The notes beneath the pieces were generated by a model. That model saw nothing but the letters and a program-made list of their open reading frames with translations. It made no database searches and was not told the origin of the DNA. Below are positions 1-10,064 of a stretch of DNA of 64,000 bases, in pieces; within the stretch, counting starts at the first letter, position 1, and the number at the start of each line of letters is the position of its first letter. The position numbers and the translations under genes are program-made. This DNA is from Allobosea sp. BK604 (GTDB lineage: Bacteria > Pseudomonadota > Alphaproteobacteria > Rhizobiales > Beijerinckiaceae): the NCBI RefSeq assembly GCF_004341515.1, contig NZ_SLZF01000004.1, forward strand, positions 434,001 through 498,000, in the 5' to 3' direction.

Positions 1-788
1 ACGAGGCAATCGGCAACGGCAAGATGAGGCTGTCGAAGCGCGACGGCGACCTGCGCTCGCTGAGTTTCGACGGCCGGATCGGCAAGGCCACCGTGTCCGC
101 CCGCAAGGGCGACACGGCAGCGCCGCTGGTGGTGCAATCGGAAAATGGCGGCGCCGTGCTGCGCTTCTTCGACTTCTATCGCCGCGCCCATGGCGGCGAC
201 CTGATCCTGACGCTCGGCCCGGGCGAGAACCGCCAGAGCGGCGAATTGCTGTTCCGCGATTTCGTGGTGCGCGACGAGCCGGCACTGAAGCGCGTCATTG
301 GCGAACAGACCAACCTTGCCATGGCGGGCGATGCGCCGGGTGGGGTCGCGACGCCGCGCATCAATGCCAATGAGGCCGCCTTCACCAAGCTCAGGGCCGA
401 GTTCAGCCGGTCGTCTAGCCGGCTCGATGTCTCCGACATGGTGATCTGGGGCCAGCAGGTCGGCTTCACCTTGCAGGGCAATGTCGATTACGGCCGCGAC
501 AAGGTCGACATCGCCGGCACTTTCGTGCCGGGCTATGCCTTCAACAACGCCTTCGCGCAGGTGCCGGTCGTCGGAGCGCTGCTCGGCGGCGGCAGCCAAT
601 ATGGCGGCCTCTTCGCGGTGAATTTCCGAATCTCGGGCTCGGCCAGCGCGCCAACCATGTCGATCAATCCGCTTTCGGCGATCGCCCCCGGCATCCTGCG
701 CCGCTTCGTCGACCCGCTCGGCGGCACACCGAATGAGCGGCCGGTGCAGGGGCCGAGGACGCTGGGCTCGGCCGAAGCGCAGCGCTGA
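1..788 (+). CDS. AsmA-like/DUF3971 C-terminal domain protein (5' truncated)
   Basis: The reading frame is open from the first codon boundary in the window (position 3), so only the last ~260 residues are seen and the real start lies upstream. The visible part has the beta-rich pattern of the AsmA/DUF3971 (YhdP-like) C-terminal domain: the segments FRDFVVRDEPALKRVIGEQ, MVIWGQQVGFTLQGNVDY and DIAGTFVPGYAFNNAFAQVP, followed by a small hydrophobic GALLGGG turn and the family-typical NFRISGSASAPTMSINP. Such proteins are large inner-membrane-anchored periplasmic proteins implicated in lipid transport to the outer membrane. The gene converges on tyrS. Confidence 0.75.
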   Translation, partial: EAIGNGKMRLSKRDGDLRSLSFDGRIGKATVSARKGDTAAPLVVQSENGGAVLRFFDFYRRAHGGDLILTLGPGENRQSGELLFRDFVVRDEPALKRVIGEQTNLAMAGDAPGGVATPRINANEAAFTKLRAEFSRSSSRLDVSDMVIWGQQVGFTLQGNVDYGRDKVDIAGTFVPGYAFNNAFAQVPVVGALLGGGSQYGGLFAVNFRISGSASAPTMSINPLSAIAPGILRRFVDPLGGTPNERPVQGPRTLGSAEAQR

Positions 789-909
789 GCGTAGCCGGCA
801 AGCCGCTCAGGCTGCCATCATTGCGAGGAACAAGGCGGCGACGTGACCCGGGCGGCAGAGCGCCCCGTCCAGGGATTGCTTCGCTCGCAATGGTGATGCA
901 GGCGGCGTT

Positions 910-2151
910 TCACTCGGGCCGTAGCAGGACGTGCTTCTTCTTGCCGAAGGAGAGCTTGATCACGCCCTCGGCGAGGTCCGAGGCCGAGAGCGTCGCGCGC
1001 TCGTCGCTGACCAGCATATCGTTGACGCGCAGGCCGCCGGCCTTGATTTGGCGGCGGGCCTCGCCGGTCGAGGGCACGAGCCCGGCCGTGACGAAGGCGC
1101 TGAGCACGCCGAAGCCGGCATCGAGAGTCCCCTTCGGCACCGCGACGCTCGGCAGGTCGGCGGCGAGCGCGCCTTCCTCGAAGGTCTGGCGAGCCGTCTC
1201 GGCCGCTCCTTCAGCCGCCTCGCGGCCATGCAGCAGCGCGGTGACCTCGGTGGCCAGCACCTTCTTGGCGTCGTTGATCTCCGAGCCGCCGAGCGCAGCG
1301 AGCTTCGCGATCTCCGCCATGGGCAGCTTCGTGTAGAGCTTCAGGAAGCGCTCGACATCGGCATCTTCGGTATTCCGCCAGAACTGCCAGAATTCGTAGG
1401 GGCTCATCAGGTCGGCATTGAGCCAGACCGCGCCGGAGGCTGTCTTGCCCATCTTGCCGCCCGAGGCGGTGGTGAGCAGCGGCGAGGTCAGCGCGTAGAG
1501 CTGGACGTCGGCCATGCGGTGGCCGAGATCGATGCCGTTGATGATGTTGCCCCACTGATCCGAGCCGCCCATCTGCAGGATGCAGCCGGTGCGCTTGTTC
1601 AGCTCGACGAAATCGTAGGCCTGCAGGATCATGTAGTTGAATTCGAGGAAGGAGAGCGACTGCTCGCGGTCGAGCCGCGTCTTGACGCTGTCGAAAGACA
1701 GCATGCGATTGACCGAGAAATGCCGGCCGACATCGCGCAGGAACTCCAGGTAATTCAGCCCGAGCAGCCAGTCGGCATTGTTCATCATCGTCGCCGGGCC
1801 GCCGAAATCGAGATAGTTGGCGAAGACCTTGCGGATGCCGACGAGGTTGCGCTCGATATCCTCGACCGTCAGCAGCTTGCGCGCCTCGTCCTTGAACGAG
1901 GGATCGCCGACCATCGAGGTGCCGCCGCCCATCAGCGCGATCGGCTTGTGGCCGGTCTCCTGCATCCAGTGCAGCATCATGATCTGGATCAGCGAACCGG
2001 CATGGAGCGAGGTCGCCGTCGCATCGAAGCCGATATAGGCGCTGATCGGCCCCTTGGCGGCAGCCGCGTCCAGGCCCTCCGGATCGGAGATCTGGTGGAC
2101 ATAGCCGCGCTCGGTGAGGACGCGCAGGAGATCGGACTTGAAGCTGGTCAT
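910..2151 (-). CDS. tyrS: Tyrosine--tRNA ligase
   Basis: Class I aminoacyl-tRNA synthetase that charges tRNA-Tyr, 413 aa, the usual length of the bacterial TyrS family. The HIGH-type signature appears as HAGS at residues 50-53, the KMSKS-type loop as KMGKT at 233-237, and the tyrosine/tRNA pocket segment [11 protein letters not shown] lies near 193-203. A C-terminal S4 RNA-binding domain follows ([14 protein letters not shown]). I chose the ATG at 2151 because family members begin there; the frame is open ~75 bp further upstream but that extension is Arg/Pro-rich and non-homologous in look. It is transcribed in the same direction as the upstream hydrolase, with a hairpin-rich repeat between them. 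Confidence 0.96.
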   Translation of the reverse strand: MTSFKSDLLRVLTERGYVHQISDPEGLDAAAAKGPISAYIGFDATATSLHAGSLIQIMMLHWMQETGHKPIALMGGGTSMVGDPSFKDEARKLLTVEDIERNLVGIRKVFANYLDFGGPATMMNNADWLLGLNYLEFLRDVGRHFSVNRMLSFDSVKTRLDREQSLSFLEFNYMILQAYDFVELNKRTGCILQMGGSDQWGNIINGIDLGHRMADVQLYALTSPLLTTASGGKMGKTASGAVWLNADLMSPYEFWQFWRNTEDADVERFLKLYTKLPMAEIAKLAALGGSEINDAKKVLATEVTALLHGREAAEGAAETARQTFEEGALAADLPSVAVPKGTLDAGFGVLSAFVTAGLVPSTGEARRQIKAGGLRVNDMLVSDERATLSASDLAEGVIKLSFGKKKHVLLRPE

Positions 2152-2200
2152 GATGCGACTCGGCTGACTGGGACTATCTGGCGATTCCGTTGCCCCGTCA

Positions 2201-2263
2201 TGGTCGGGCCTGGCCCGACCAGCCACGTCTTCGCGGGTCGAATGCGATGTTCAGGACGTGGCT
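2201..2263. repeat. Hairpin-rich REP-like element between tyrS and the hydrolase gene
   Basis: Two consecutive inverted repeats: TGGTCGGGC (2201-2209) with GCCCGACCA (2213-2221), then AGCCACGTC (2221-2229) with GACGTGGCT (2255-2263). The first arm pair is nearly the same as one between sufB and sufC (6065-6087), so this is a dispersed family. Such elements are common between genes in this bacterial group; a role in mRNA 3' stability or termination is inference. Confidence 0.65.
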
Positions 2264-2298
2264 GCCCGGACCGAAGCCCGAGCATGGCGGCGTTCGGC

Positions 2299-2970
2299 TC
2301 AGGGCTGTTCCTGCTCGGTCTTGGCGATCTCGGGGCCGACCTTGCGGTCGAGATAGGCGCTGACCTGCTCCATGAGCTGATCGACCCGGCCGTCGAAGAA
2401 ATGGTTGGCGCCATCGACCACGGCATGCTCGATCTGGATGCCCTTCTGGGTCTTCACCTTCTCGATCACCGCCATGACCTCCTTGACCGGGGCGACGCGA
2501 TCCTCCGAGCCATGCACGAACAGGCCTGAGGACGGGCAGGGCGCCAGGAAGGAGAAGTCGTAGCGGTTGGCCATGGCCGCGATCGAGATGAAGCCCTCGA
2601 TCTCCGGGCGGCGCATCAGCAGTTGCATGCCGATCCAGGCGCCGAAGGAGACGCCGGTGATCCAGCAGCTCTTCGCCTCGGGATTGAGCGCCTGCATCCA
2701 GTCGAGCGCGGCGGCCGCGTCCGAGAGCTCGCCGGCGCCGTGGTCGAAATGGCCCTGGCTGCGGCCGACGCCGCGGAAATTGAAGCGCAGCGCCGAGAAG
2801 CCGCGATTCACGAAGGTGTAGAACAGGTTGTAGACGATCTGGTTGTTCATCGTCCCGCCGAATTGCGGGTGCGGATGCAGGATGATCGCCAGAGGCGCGC
2901 CCTTCTTCTTGGCGGGCTGGTAGCGGCCCTCGATCCGGCCGGCCGGTCCGTTGAAAATAACCTCGGGCAT
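2299..2970 (-). CDS. Alpha/beta hydrolase (DUF/dienelactone-type small hydrolase)
   Basis: A 223-aa cytosolic alpha/beta hydrolase. The nucleophile elbow is GVSFGAW with Ser108; a likely acid is Asp157 (HGSEDRV) and the His is His190 (GANHFF). The N-terminal HPHPQFGGTMNN and RFNFRGVGRSQG are hallmarks of a widespread bacterial subfamily of unknown substrate that often sits near tyrS in alphaproteobacteria. A purine-rich AAGGCGAG precedes the ATG. It is divergent from the suf operon, with 296 bp between them that also hold the Irr-type palindrome. Substrate cannot be told from sequence. Confidence 0.85.
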   Translation of the reverse strand: MPEVIFNGPAGRIEGRYQPAKKKGAPLAIILHPHPQFGGTMNNQIVYNLFYTFVNRGFSALRFNFRGVGRSQGHFDHGAGELSDAAAALDWMQALNPEAKSCWITGVSFGAWIGMQLLMRRPEIEGFISIAAMANRYDFSFLAPCPSSGLFVHGSEDRVAPVKEVMAVIEKVKTQKGIQIEHAVVDGANHFFDGRVDQLMEQVSAYLDRKVGPEIAKTEQEQP

Positions 2971-3087
2971 CTGTCACTCGCCTTTTGCTGGGGCGGGCCT
3001 GTTTCGGGGCGGGCGAGGGCGGCAATTGCCGCCTGAATCGCCCCGCCGCCCTTGACGGACCCGCCGCTCGCGCCCTACATGAAGCGC

Positions 3088-3102
3088 TTAGAACGGTTCT
3101 AA
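3088..3102. promoter_or_regulatory. Irr-type iron control element (ICE-like palindrome) upstream of the suf operon
   Basis: TTAGAACGGTTCTAA is a perfect dyad around one central base, about 165 bp before the first suf gene. It matches the core of the ICE motif bound by the heme-responsive regulator Irr in Rhizobiales (TTTAGAA, spacer, TTCTAAA), with only the outermost base on each side differing. Irr and/or RirA control of suf operons is established in Agrobacterium and relatives; that this copy is an Irr site is inference. It could also influence the divergent hydrolase gene. Confidence 0.6.
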
Positions 3103-3266
3103 CACCCGTGAACAATATAGGAACAAAGGGAAGTTTGGCCGGGATCGGCGCTTCCCGCGCTCCTGACACGAGGCGTTGGAGCGGCGGCTATAGCATGGCG
3201 CATGGGTGCGATTTCAAGCATTTCGTGCCTGCCTGAGCCGCAAACAAGATCGGAGCCTGACAGAAC

Positions 3267-4472
3267 GTGACCGGGACGCCCCGCGCCTATCTCGATCATA
3301 ACGCCACGACGCCCATGCGTCCGGAGGCGGTCGAGGCCATGGTCGCAGCACTCGGGCTCGCAGGCAACCCATCCTCCGTCCATGGCGAGGGACGGGCGGC
3401 GCGAGCCGCCGTCGAGCGCGCGCGGGCGCAGGTCGCGGCTTTGTGCGGCGCCAGCGCGGCCAATGTCGTCTTCACCAGCGGCGGCACCGAGGCGAATGCG
3501 ACGATCCTTTCGCCCGGGCTCATGGAATGCAGCGGCGGGCGCGACTGCGTACGTGTTCCCGCTACGCTCCTGCTTTATGGCGCGACGGAGCATGCCTGTG
3601 TGCGCGACGGGCATCGCTTCCCGGCCGGCAATGCGGAAGCGATCCCGGTCGATGGCGCGGGGCGGATCGATCTCGAATGGCTCGAGGCGCGGCTCGCGCG
3701 TTTCGCCACTGAGAATCCCGGGGCGCGGGCTCTGGTCTCGCTGCATCTCGCCAATAACGAAACCGGTGTGATCCAGCCCGTCGCCGCGGCAGCCGGGATC
3801 GTGCATAGCCATGGCGGGCTGCTGCACAGCGACGCCGTGCAGGGAGCAGGCAAGATCGCGATCGATATCAATGCTTTGGGTGTGGATGTTCTGACGCTGT
3901 CGGCGCATAAGCTCGGCGGGCCGAAGGGGATCGGCGCCATCGTCTTCCGGAGCAGCGCCTATGAGCTCGCCGACAAGCCGATGCGTGGCGGCGGCCAGGA
4001 GCGCGGCTGGCGTGCGGGCACGGAGAACGTGCCCGGCATCGTCGCTTTCGGTCTGGCGGCCGAGATCGCTGGCAAGACGCTTGCGGCCGAGGGCGAACGG
4101 CTCTGCGCGTTGCGCGACCGGCTGGAGGCCGGCATCCGGGCGCTTGCACCCGAGACTGCGGTCTTCGGGCACGGTACTGAGCGCCTCCCGAACACCAGCG
4201 CCTTCGCGACGCCGGGCATCAAGGCCGAGACGGCGCTGATCATGCTCGATCTCGCCGGCGTGGCGCTGTCCTCCGGCTCGGCCTGCTCGTCGGGCAAGGT
4301 GCGGCGCTCGCATGTGCTGGACGCGATGGGAGTAGACCCTGCCATGAGCGCAGGGGCCTTGCGGGCGAGCCTGGGATGGACCACCTGCGAGGCGGATATC
4401 GAGATGTTTCTGGCGGCCTATGCGAAGTCTGTGGCCGCGAATCGAAGCCGGGAGACGCAGGCGGCGGCCTGA
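3267..4472 (+). CDS. Cysteine desulfurase, IscS/NifS-type (SufS2)
   Basis: PLP-dependent enzyme that takes sulfur from cysteine for Fe-S cluster assembly. 401 aa with a GTG start at 3267 and a GGAG about 11 nt upstream. The N-terminal YLDHNATTP is typical; the PLP lysine is Lys215 in LSAHKLGGPKG, and the sulfur-carrying Cys340 lies in the long flexible loop SSGSACSSGK, which marks the group I (IscS/NifS) class, unlike the second desulfurase at 8423. It is the first gene of the operon sufS2-sufB-sufC-sufD-tautomerase-sufS-sufT and lies behind the Irr-like box. It corresponds to sufS2 of Agrobacterium. Confidence 0.93.
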   Translation: MTGTPRAYLDHNATTPMRPEAVEAMVAALGLAGNPSSVHGEGRAARAAVERARAQVAALCGASAANVVFTSGGTEANATILSPGLMECSGGRDCVRVPATLLLYGATEHACVRDGHRFPAGNAEAIPVDGAGRIDLEWLEARLARFATENPGARALVSLHLANNETGVIQPVAAAAGIVHSHGGLLHSDAVQGAGKIAIDINALGVDVLTLSAHKLGGPKGIGAIVFRSSAYELADKPMRGGGQERGWRAGTENVPGIVAFGLAAEIAGKTLAAEGERLCALRDRLEAGIRALAPETAVFGHGTERLPNTSAFATPGIKAETALIMLDLAGVALSSGSACSSGKVRRSHVLDAMGVDPAMSAGALRASLGWTTCEADIEMFLAAYAKSVAANRSRETQAAA

Positions 4473-4529
4473 CGAACCGGAAAGAGTACCCAACCGGCGG
4501 GCCTTGAACCCGCGACTGGAGACTGAACA

Positions 4530-6002
<1,473 letters not shown>

Positions 6003-6021
6003 CGCCCGTCCCGTTTCCGAG

Positions 6022-6087
6022 ATGCCCGGGACAGGCCCGGGCATGACGCCGAGACAGGCGCGTCATGGTCGGGCTTGACCCGACCAT
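6022..6087. repeat. Two tandem REP-like hairpins between sufB and sufC
   Basis: First hairpin: ATGCCCGGG (6022-6030) with CCCGGGCAT (6036-6044), 5-nt loop. Second: ATGGTCGGG (6065-6073) with CCCGACCAT (6079-6087), 5-nt loop. The second shares arms with the element at 2201. Neither is followed by a T-run, so these are not classic terminators; they resemble dispersed REP-like palindromes of this bacterial group, here lodged inside an operon. Confidence 0.7.
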
Positions 6088-6111
6088 CTCCCACCGAATG
6101 GAACTCTGACA

Positions 6112-6864
6112 ATGCTCGAAATTCGCAATCTGGTCGTCAAGATCGCCGACGAGGACAAGCAGATCCTCAACGGGCTCAACCTCACCGTCTCGGCCGGCGA
6201 GGTCGCCGCGATCATGGGCCCCAACGGCTCCGGCAAGTCGACCCTCTCCTACGTGATCGCCGGCAAGGAGGACTACGAGGTCCTCGACGGCGAGATCCTG
6301 CTCAACGGCGAGAACGTGCTGGAGATGGAGGCCGATCAGCGCGCCGCTGCCGGCATCTTCCTCGCCTTCCAGTACCCGCTGGAGATCCCCGGCGTCGCCA
6401 CCATGACCTTCCTCAAGGCGGCGATGAACGCGCAGCGCAAGGCGCGCGGTGAGGCCGAGCTGCTGACGCCGGACTTCATCAAGCAGGTCAACGCCGCCGC
6501 CGACAAGTTGGGCATTGCCCGCGACATGCTGCGCCGGCCGCTCAATGTCGGCTTCTCCGGTGGTGAGAAGAAGCGCATGGAAATCCTTCAGATGGCTCTG
6601 CTTTCGCCGTCCATGTGCATTCTCGACGAGACCGATTCCGGCCTCGACATCGACGCGCTGCGCATCGTCGCCGAGGGCGTCAACGCGCTCCGCGACAAGA
6701 ACCGCGGCTTCCTCGTCATCACCCACTATCAGCGCCTGCTCGACCACATCGTGCCCGACACCGTGCACGTGATGTCGAAGGGCAGGATCGTGAAGACCGG
6801 CGGCAAGGACCTGGCGCTCGAGCTCGAGAAGAGCGGCTATGCCGCCTATGGGGAGGCCGCCTGA
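6112..6864 (+). CDS. sufC: Fe-S cluster assembly ATPase SufC
   Basis: 250-aa ABC-type ATPase that drives conformational change of SufB/SufD during cluster assembly; soluble, not a transporter. Walker [10 protein letters not shown] at 36-44, ABC signature FSGGEKKR at 148-155, Walker [12 protein letters not shown] around 169-179, and the switch His in [10 protein letters not shown]. Its stop overlaps the sufD start by one base (TGATG), so the two are translationally coupled. Family-typical length and no defects. Confidence 0.97.
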   Translation: MLEIRNLVVKIADEDKQILNGLNLTVSAGEVAAIMGPNGSGKSTLSYVIAGKEDYEVLDGEILLNGENVLEMEADQRAAAGIFLAFQYPLEIPGVATMTFLKAAMNAQRKARGEAELLTPDFIKQVNAAADKLGIARDMLRRPLNVGFSGGEKKRMEILQMALLSPSMCILDETDSGLDIDALRIVAEGVNALRDKNRGFLVITHYQRLLDHIVPDTVHVMSKGRIVKTGGKDLALELEKSGYAAYGEAA

Positions 6865-8213
6865 TGGCCATCGTCACCCCGCTGAAGACGGCGGCCGAAC
6901 AGGCGCTCGTCCAGCAATTCGCCAATGTGAAGGCGGAGCTGCCGGGCGGCAACGCCGTGCGCAAGCTGCGTGAGGACGCTTTTGCGGGCTTCGAGGCCAA
7001 GGGCCTGCCGCATCGCCGGCTCGAATCCTGGCGCTATACCGACCTGCGCGGCCTGCTGCGCGACGCCAAGCCGCTCGCCGGACAGCCGGCGATCACACCT
7101 GAGATCGCTGAGCGCCTCGCCGCGCTAAAGCTCGACGGCATCCGGCTCGTGCTGGTCGACGGCGCCTTCGCCGCCGAGCTCTCGACCCTGGAAGGCTTGC
7201 CCGAGGGCGTCACCGTCAATGCGCTCGCCGACGCCCTGGTCTCGCCGCGCGAGGATCTGACCCGCATCCTGTCGGGCCCCGGGGTCTCCGCCGATGATTC
7301 CGGCCTGATGCTGAACACCGCGCTGATGCGCGACGGCGTCATGGTCGAGATCGCAGAAGGCGTCGAGCTCGAAACCCCGATCGCGATCGTCTCGCTCGTC
7401 TCGGGCGTCGAGGAGCAGGCGGTCTATAGCCGCTCGGTCGTGCTTTTCGGCAAGGGTGCCAAGGGCACCGTCGTCGAGGTCAGCGAGGCCGCCGGCCCGA
7501 AGGCGGCGCAGATCAACGGCGCGCTCGTCATCGAGACCGGCGACGAGACCGAGGTCCAGCATGTCCGCATCGTGACGCGCCACGCGGCCGAGAGCGTGCA
7601 GGTCCAGAGCCTGCTCGCGACCGTCGGCGCCCAGGCCAGATTCGACTCGTTCGCGCTGGTCTGCAATTCCGGCACGGTGCGCCAGCAGCATTTCGTGCGC
7701 TATGCCGGCGAGCATAGCGAGGTCGGCCTGCGCGGCGTCAGCCTGCTCGGTGGCCAGGAGCATTCCGACGTCACCCTGATCGTCGACCATGAGGTGCCGC
7801 ACGGCACCAGCCGCGAGCTGTTCAAGTCGATCATCGGCGGCGAGGGCACCGGTGTCTTCCAAGGCAAGGTCATCGTGCGCCCGCATGCGCAGAAGACCGA
7901 TGGCGGCATGAAGAGCAATGCGCTGCTGCTGAACGATGGCGCGACCATGTTCAACAAGCCGGAGCTCGAGATCTTTGCCGATGACGTGGTTTGCGGCCAT
8001 GGCGCGACCGTGGCGCAGATCGATGGCGAGCAGCTCTTCTACCTGATGGCGCGCGGCCTTCCGCGGCCGCAGGCCGAGGCGCTGGTGCTGCAGGCCTTTG
8101 CCGGCGAGGCGGTCGAGTTCGTCGCCGACGAGAACCTGCGTGTGCTCATCATGAGCGAGGTCGAGGCCTGGCTCGGCGAGCGTGAGGCCCATGCTGTGGT
8201 GAGTGCGATCTGA
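6864..8213 (+). CDS. sufD: Fe-S cluster assembly protein SufD
   Basis: 449-aa SufD, partner of SufB in the SufBC2D scaffold, implicated in iron entry. The N-terminal part (LREDAFAGFEAKGLPHRRLESWRYTDLR, split here only for description) carries the family helical domain; the core beta-helix includes QQHFVRYAGEHSEVGLRG, and the C-terminal motif GATVAQIDGEQLFYLMARGL has the conserved His-Gly. The ATG overlaps the sufC stop by one base and the TGA overlaps the next ATG by one base, so sufC, sufD and the tautomerase-like gene form a tightly coupled block. The frame is open upstream inside sufC, but that part is not SufD. Confidence 0.96.
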   Translation: MAIVTPLKTAAEQALVQQFANVKAELPGGNAVRKLREDAFAGFEAKGLPHRRLESWRYTDLRGLLRDAKPLAGQPAITPEIAERLAALKLDGIRLVLVDGAFAAELSTLEGLPEGVTVNALADALVSPREDLTRILSGPGVSADDSGLMLNTALMRDGVMVEIAEGVELETPIAIVSLVSGVEEQAVYSRSVVLFGKGAKGTVVEVSEAAGPKAAQINGALVIETGDETEVQHVRIVTRHAAESVQVQSLLATVGAQARFDSFALVCNSGTVRQQHFVRYAGEHSEVGLRGVSLLGGQEHSDVTLIVDHEVPHGTSRELFKSIIGGEGTGVFQGKVIVRPHAQKTDGGMKSNALLLNDGATMFNKPELEIFADDVVCGHGATVAQIDGEQLFYLMARGLPRPQAEALVLQAFAGEAVEFVADENLRVLIMSEVEAWLGEREAHAVVSAI

Positions 8214-8419
8214 TGCCCTACGTCAATCTCCAGATCACCAAGGGCGCGACGCGCGAGCAGAAGGCCGAGATCGTCAAGCAGTTCACGCAGACGCTGGTCA
8301 GCGTGCTCGGCAAGAATCCGGCCAATACCCATATCGTGATCCAGGAGATCGAGCGCGAGGATTGGGGTCATGCCGGTGTGCTCGTCGCCGACAGGCAAGG
8401 CAATCCCGGAAAGGCGTGA
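8213..8419 (+). CDS. 4-oxalocrotonate tautomerase family protein inside the suf operon
   Basis: A 68-aa protein of the 4-oxalocrotonate tautomerase (4-OT) family. It has the catalytic amino-terminal Pro after Met (MPYVNLQITKG), the helix TREQKAEIVKQFTQTLVSVLG, and the later VIQEIEREDWGHAG strand-turn, where the Arg/Trp environment fits the family. 4-OT enzymes use Pro1 as a general base in keto-enol isomerisation; the substrate is unknown here. It is translationally coupled to sufD (TGATG) and lies 3 bp ahead of sufS, so it is made together with the SUF proteins. A link to Fe-S assembly is inference from position only. Confidence 0.85.
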   Translation: MPYVNLQITKGATREQKAEIVKQFTQTLVSVLGKNPANTHIVIQEIEREDWGHAGVLVADRQGNPGKA

Positions 8420-8422
8420 GCG

Positions 8423-9661
8423 ATGAATGCGCCCGTGAAGCCCTATGACGTCGAGCTGATCAGGAAGGATTTCCCGATCCTGAGCCGCGAGGTCTATGGC
8501 AAGCCGCTGGTCTATCTCGACAATGCCGCCTCGGCGCAGAAGCCGGAGGTCGTCATCGACGTGATGTCGAGCCTGATGCGCGAGAGCTATTCCAACGTGC
8601 ATCGTGGCCTGCACTATCTCGCCAATGCCTCGACCGAGGCCTATGAGGCGGCGCGCGAGAGCGCGCGGCGCTTCCTCAACGCGGCGCATCTCGAGGAGAT
8701 CGTGTTCACGCGCTCCTCGACCGGCGGGCTCAACGCGGTCGCGTCCTCGCTCGGGCGCTATCTCCAGATCCAGGAGGGCGACGAGATCATCCTCTCGGCG
8801 CTGGAGCACCATTCCAACATCGTGCCCTGGCATTTCTGGCGGGAACGCTATGGCGCGGTGCTGAAATTCGCGCCGATCGACGAGGACGGCAATTTCCTGA
8901 TCGACGAATTCGAGAAGCTGATCTCGCCGCGTACCAAGATCGTGGCGCTGACCCAGATGTCGAACGCGATCGGCACCATCGTCCCGATCCAGCAGGTCGC
9001 GGCGCTCTGCCAAGCCTATCACATTCCGCTGGTGGTCGATGGCAGCCAGGGCGCGGTGCATCTGCCGGTCGACGTCCAGACGCTCGGCTGCGACTTCTAT
9101 TGCTTCACCGGGCACAAGACCTATGGGCCGACCGGCTCGGGCGTGCTCTGGGGCAAGCGCGAATGGCTTGAGAAGCTGCCGCCCTATGAAGGTGGCGGCG
9201 AGATGATCATCACCGTCAGCGAGGACAACATCACCTATAACGACCCGCCGCACCGGTTCGAGGCCGGCACGCCGGCGATCGTCGAGGCGGTGGGGCTCGG
9301 CGTCGCGCTCGACTACATGATGGCGCTCGGGCGTGAGAACATCGCGGCTCACGAGGCCAAGCTCGGCGACTATGCCCGCCAGCGGCTCGGCGAGATGAAT
9401 TCGATCAAGATTTTCGGCAATGCCCGGGAGAAGGGCGCGATCGTCTCCTTCGAAATGAAGGGCGCCCATGCCCATGACGTTGCGACCGTGATCGACCGCG
9501 CCGGTGTCGCAGTGCGCGCCGGCACCCATTGCGCGATGCCGCTCCTCGCACGATATGGGGTGACGTCGACCTGCCGCGCTTCCTTCGGGCTCTACAACAC
9601 GATGGAAGAAGTCGATAAGCTGGTCGAGGCCTTGCAGAAGGCCGAGACGTTGTTTGTGTGA
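8423..9661 (+). CDS. sufS: Cysteine desulfurase SufS
   Basis: 412-aa group II PLP-dependent cysteine desulfurase. The PLP lysine is Lys232 in CFTGHKTYGPTG; the catalytic Cys370 is in the short RAGTHCAMPL loop characteristic of SufS, as opposed to the SSGSAC loop of the first gene of the operon. YLDNAASAQKP and ALEHHSNIVPW are also diagnostic. It starts 3 bp after the tautomerase-like gene, with GGAAAGG as a likely ribosome site. SufE or SufU is not seen nearby, so the sulfur-transfer partner must be elsewhere or the enzyme acts directly on SufB. Confidence 0.96.
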   Translation: MNAPVKPYDVELIRKDFPILSREVYGKPLVYLDNAASAQKPEVVIDVMSSLMRESYSNVHRGLHYLANASTEAYEAARESARRFLNAAHLEEIVFTRSSTGGLNAVASSLGRYLQIQEGDEIILSALEHHSNIVPWHFWRERYGAVLKFAPIDEDGNFLIDEFEKLISPRTKIVALTQMSNAIGTIVPIQQVAALCQAYHIPLVVDGSQGAVHLPVDVQTLGCDFYCFTGHKTYGPTGSGVLWGKREWLEKLPPYEGGGEMIITVSEDNITYNDPPHRFEAGTPAIVEAVGLGVALDYMMALGRENIAAHEAKLGDYARQRLGEMNSIKIFGNAREKGAIVSFEMKGAHAHDVATVIDRAGVAVRAGTHCAMPLLARYGVTSTCRASFGLYNTMEEVDKLVEALQKAETLFV

Positions 9662-9674
9662 ACGGATTGATGCC

Positions 9675-10058
9675 ATGACCGATAGCGCAACCGAAGAGCT
9701 GAAGCCGAATGCGCCTGCGCTCGGGGCTGGCTCGACGCTGCCGCCGGAGGAGATCGACCGTCTCACCGACGACATCATCGCGGCCCTGAAGACGATCTAC
9801 GATCCCGAGATTCCGGCCGATATCTATGAGCTCGGCCTGATCTATCGCGTCGATATCGCGGATGACCGCCAGGTCGCGATCGACATGACGCTGACCGCGC
9901 CGGGCTGCCCGGTCGCCGGCGAGATGCCGGGCTGGGTCGAGAATGCCGTCAGCGCCGTGCCGGGCGTTTCCGCGGTCACGGTCAACATGACCTTCGATCC
10001 GCCCTGGGATCAGTCGCGCATGTCGGATGAGGCGAGGGTCGCTCTCGACATGTGGTGA
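9675..10058 (+). CDS. sufT: SUF system maturation protein SufT (DUF59/MIP18 family)
   Basis: 127-aa DUF59-family protein. The MIP18 core is clear: TIYDPEIPADIYELGLIYRV, then DMTLTAPGCPVAGEMP with the conserved single Cys, and VNMTFDPPWDQSRMSDEAR. SufT proteins help Fe-S cluster maturation or delivery. I chose the ATG at 9675, 13 bp after sufS; a TTG at 9654 would overlap sufS. In related species the A-type carrier follows directly; here it is 3.6 kb away. The next gene starts 6 bp after this stop and may be cotranscribed. Confidence 0.92.
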   Translation: MTDSATEELKPNAPALGAGSTLPPEEIDRLTDDIIAALKTIYDPEIPADIYELGLIYRVDIADDRQVAIDMTLTAPGCPVAGEMPGWVENAVSAVPGVSAVTVNMTFDPPWDQSRMSDEARVALDMW

Positions 10059-10064
10059 GCGCGC

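Noticed and set aside
910..1555. Further short minus-strand frames inside tyrS (for example around 960-1229 and 1211-1555)
   Set aside because: Arg/Pro-rich shadows of the tyrS frame without family similarity.
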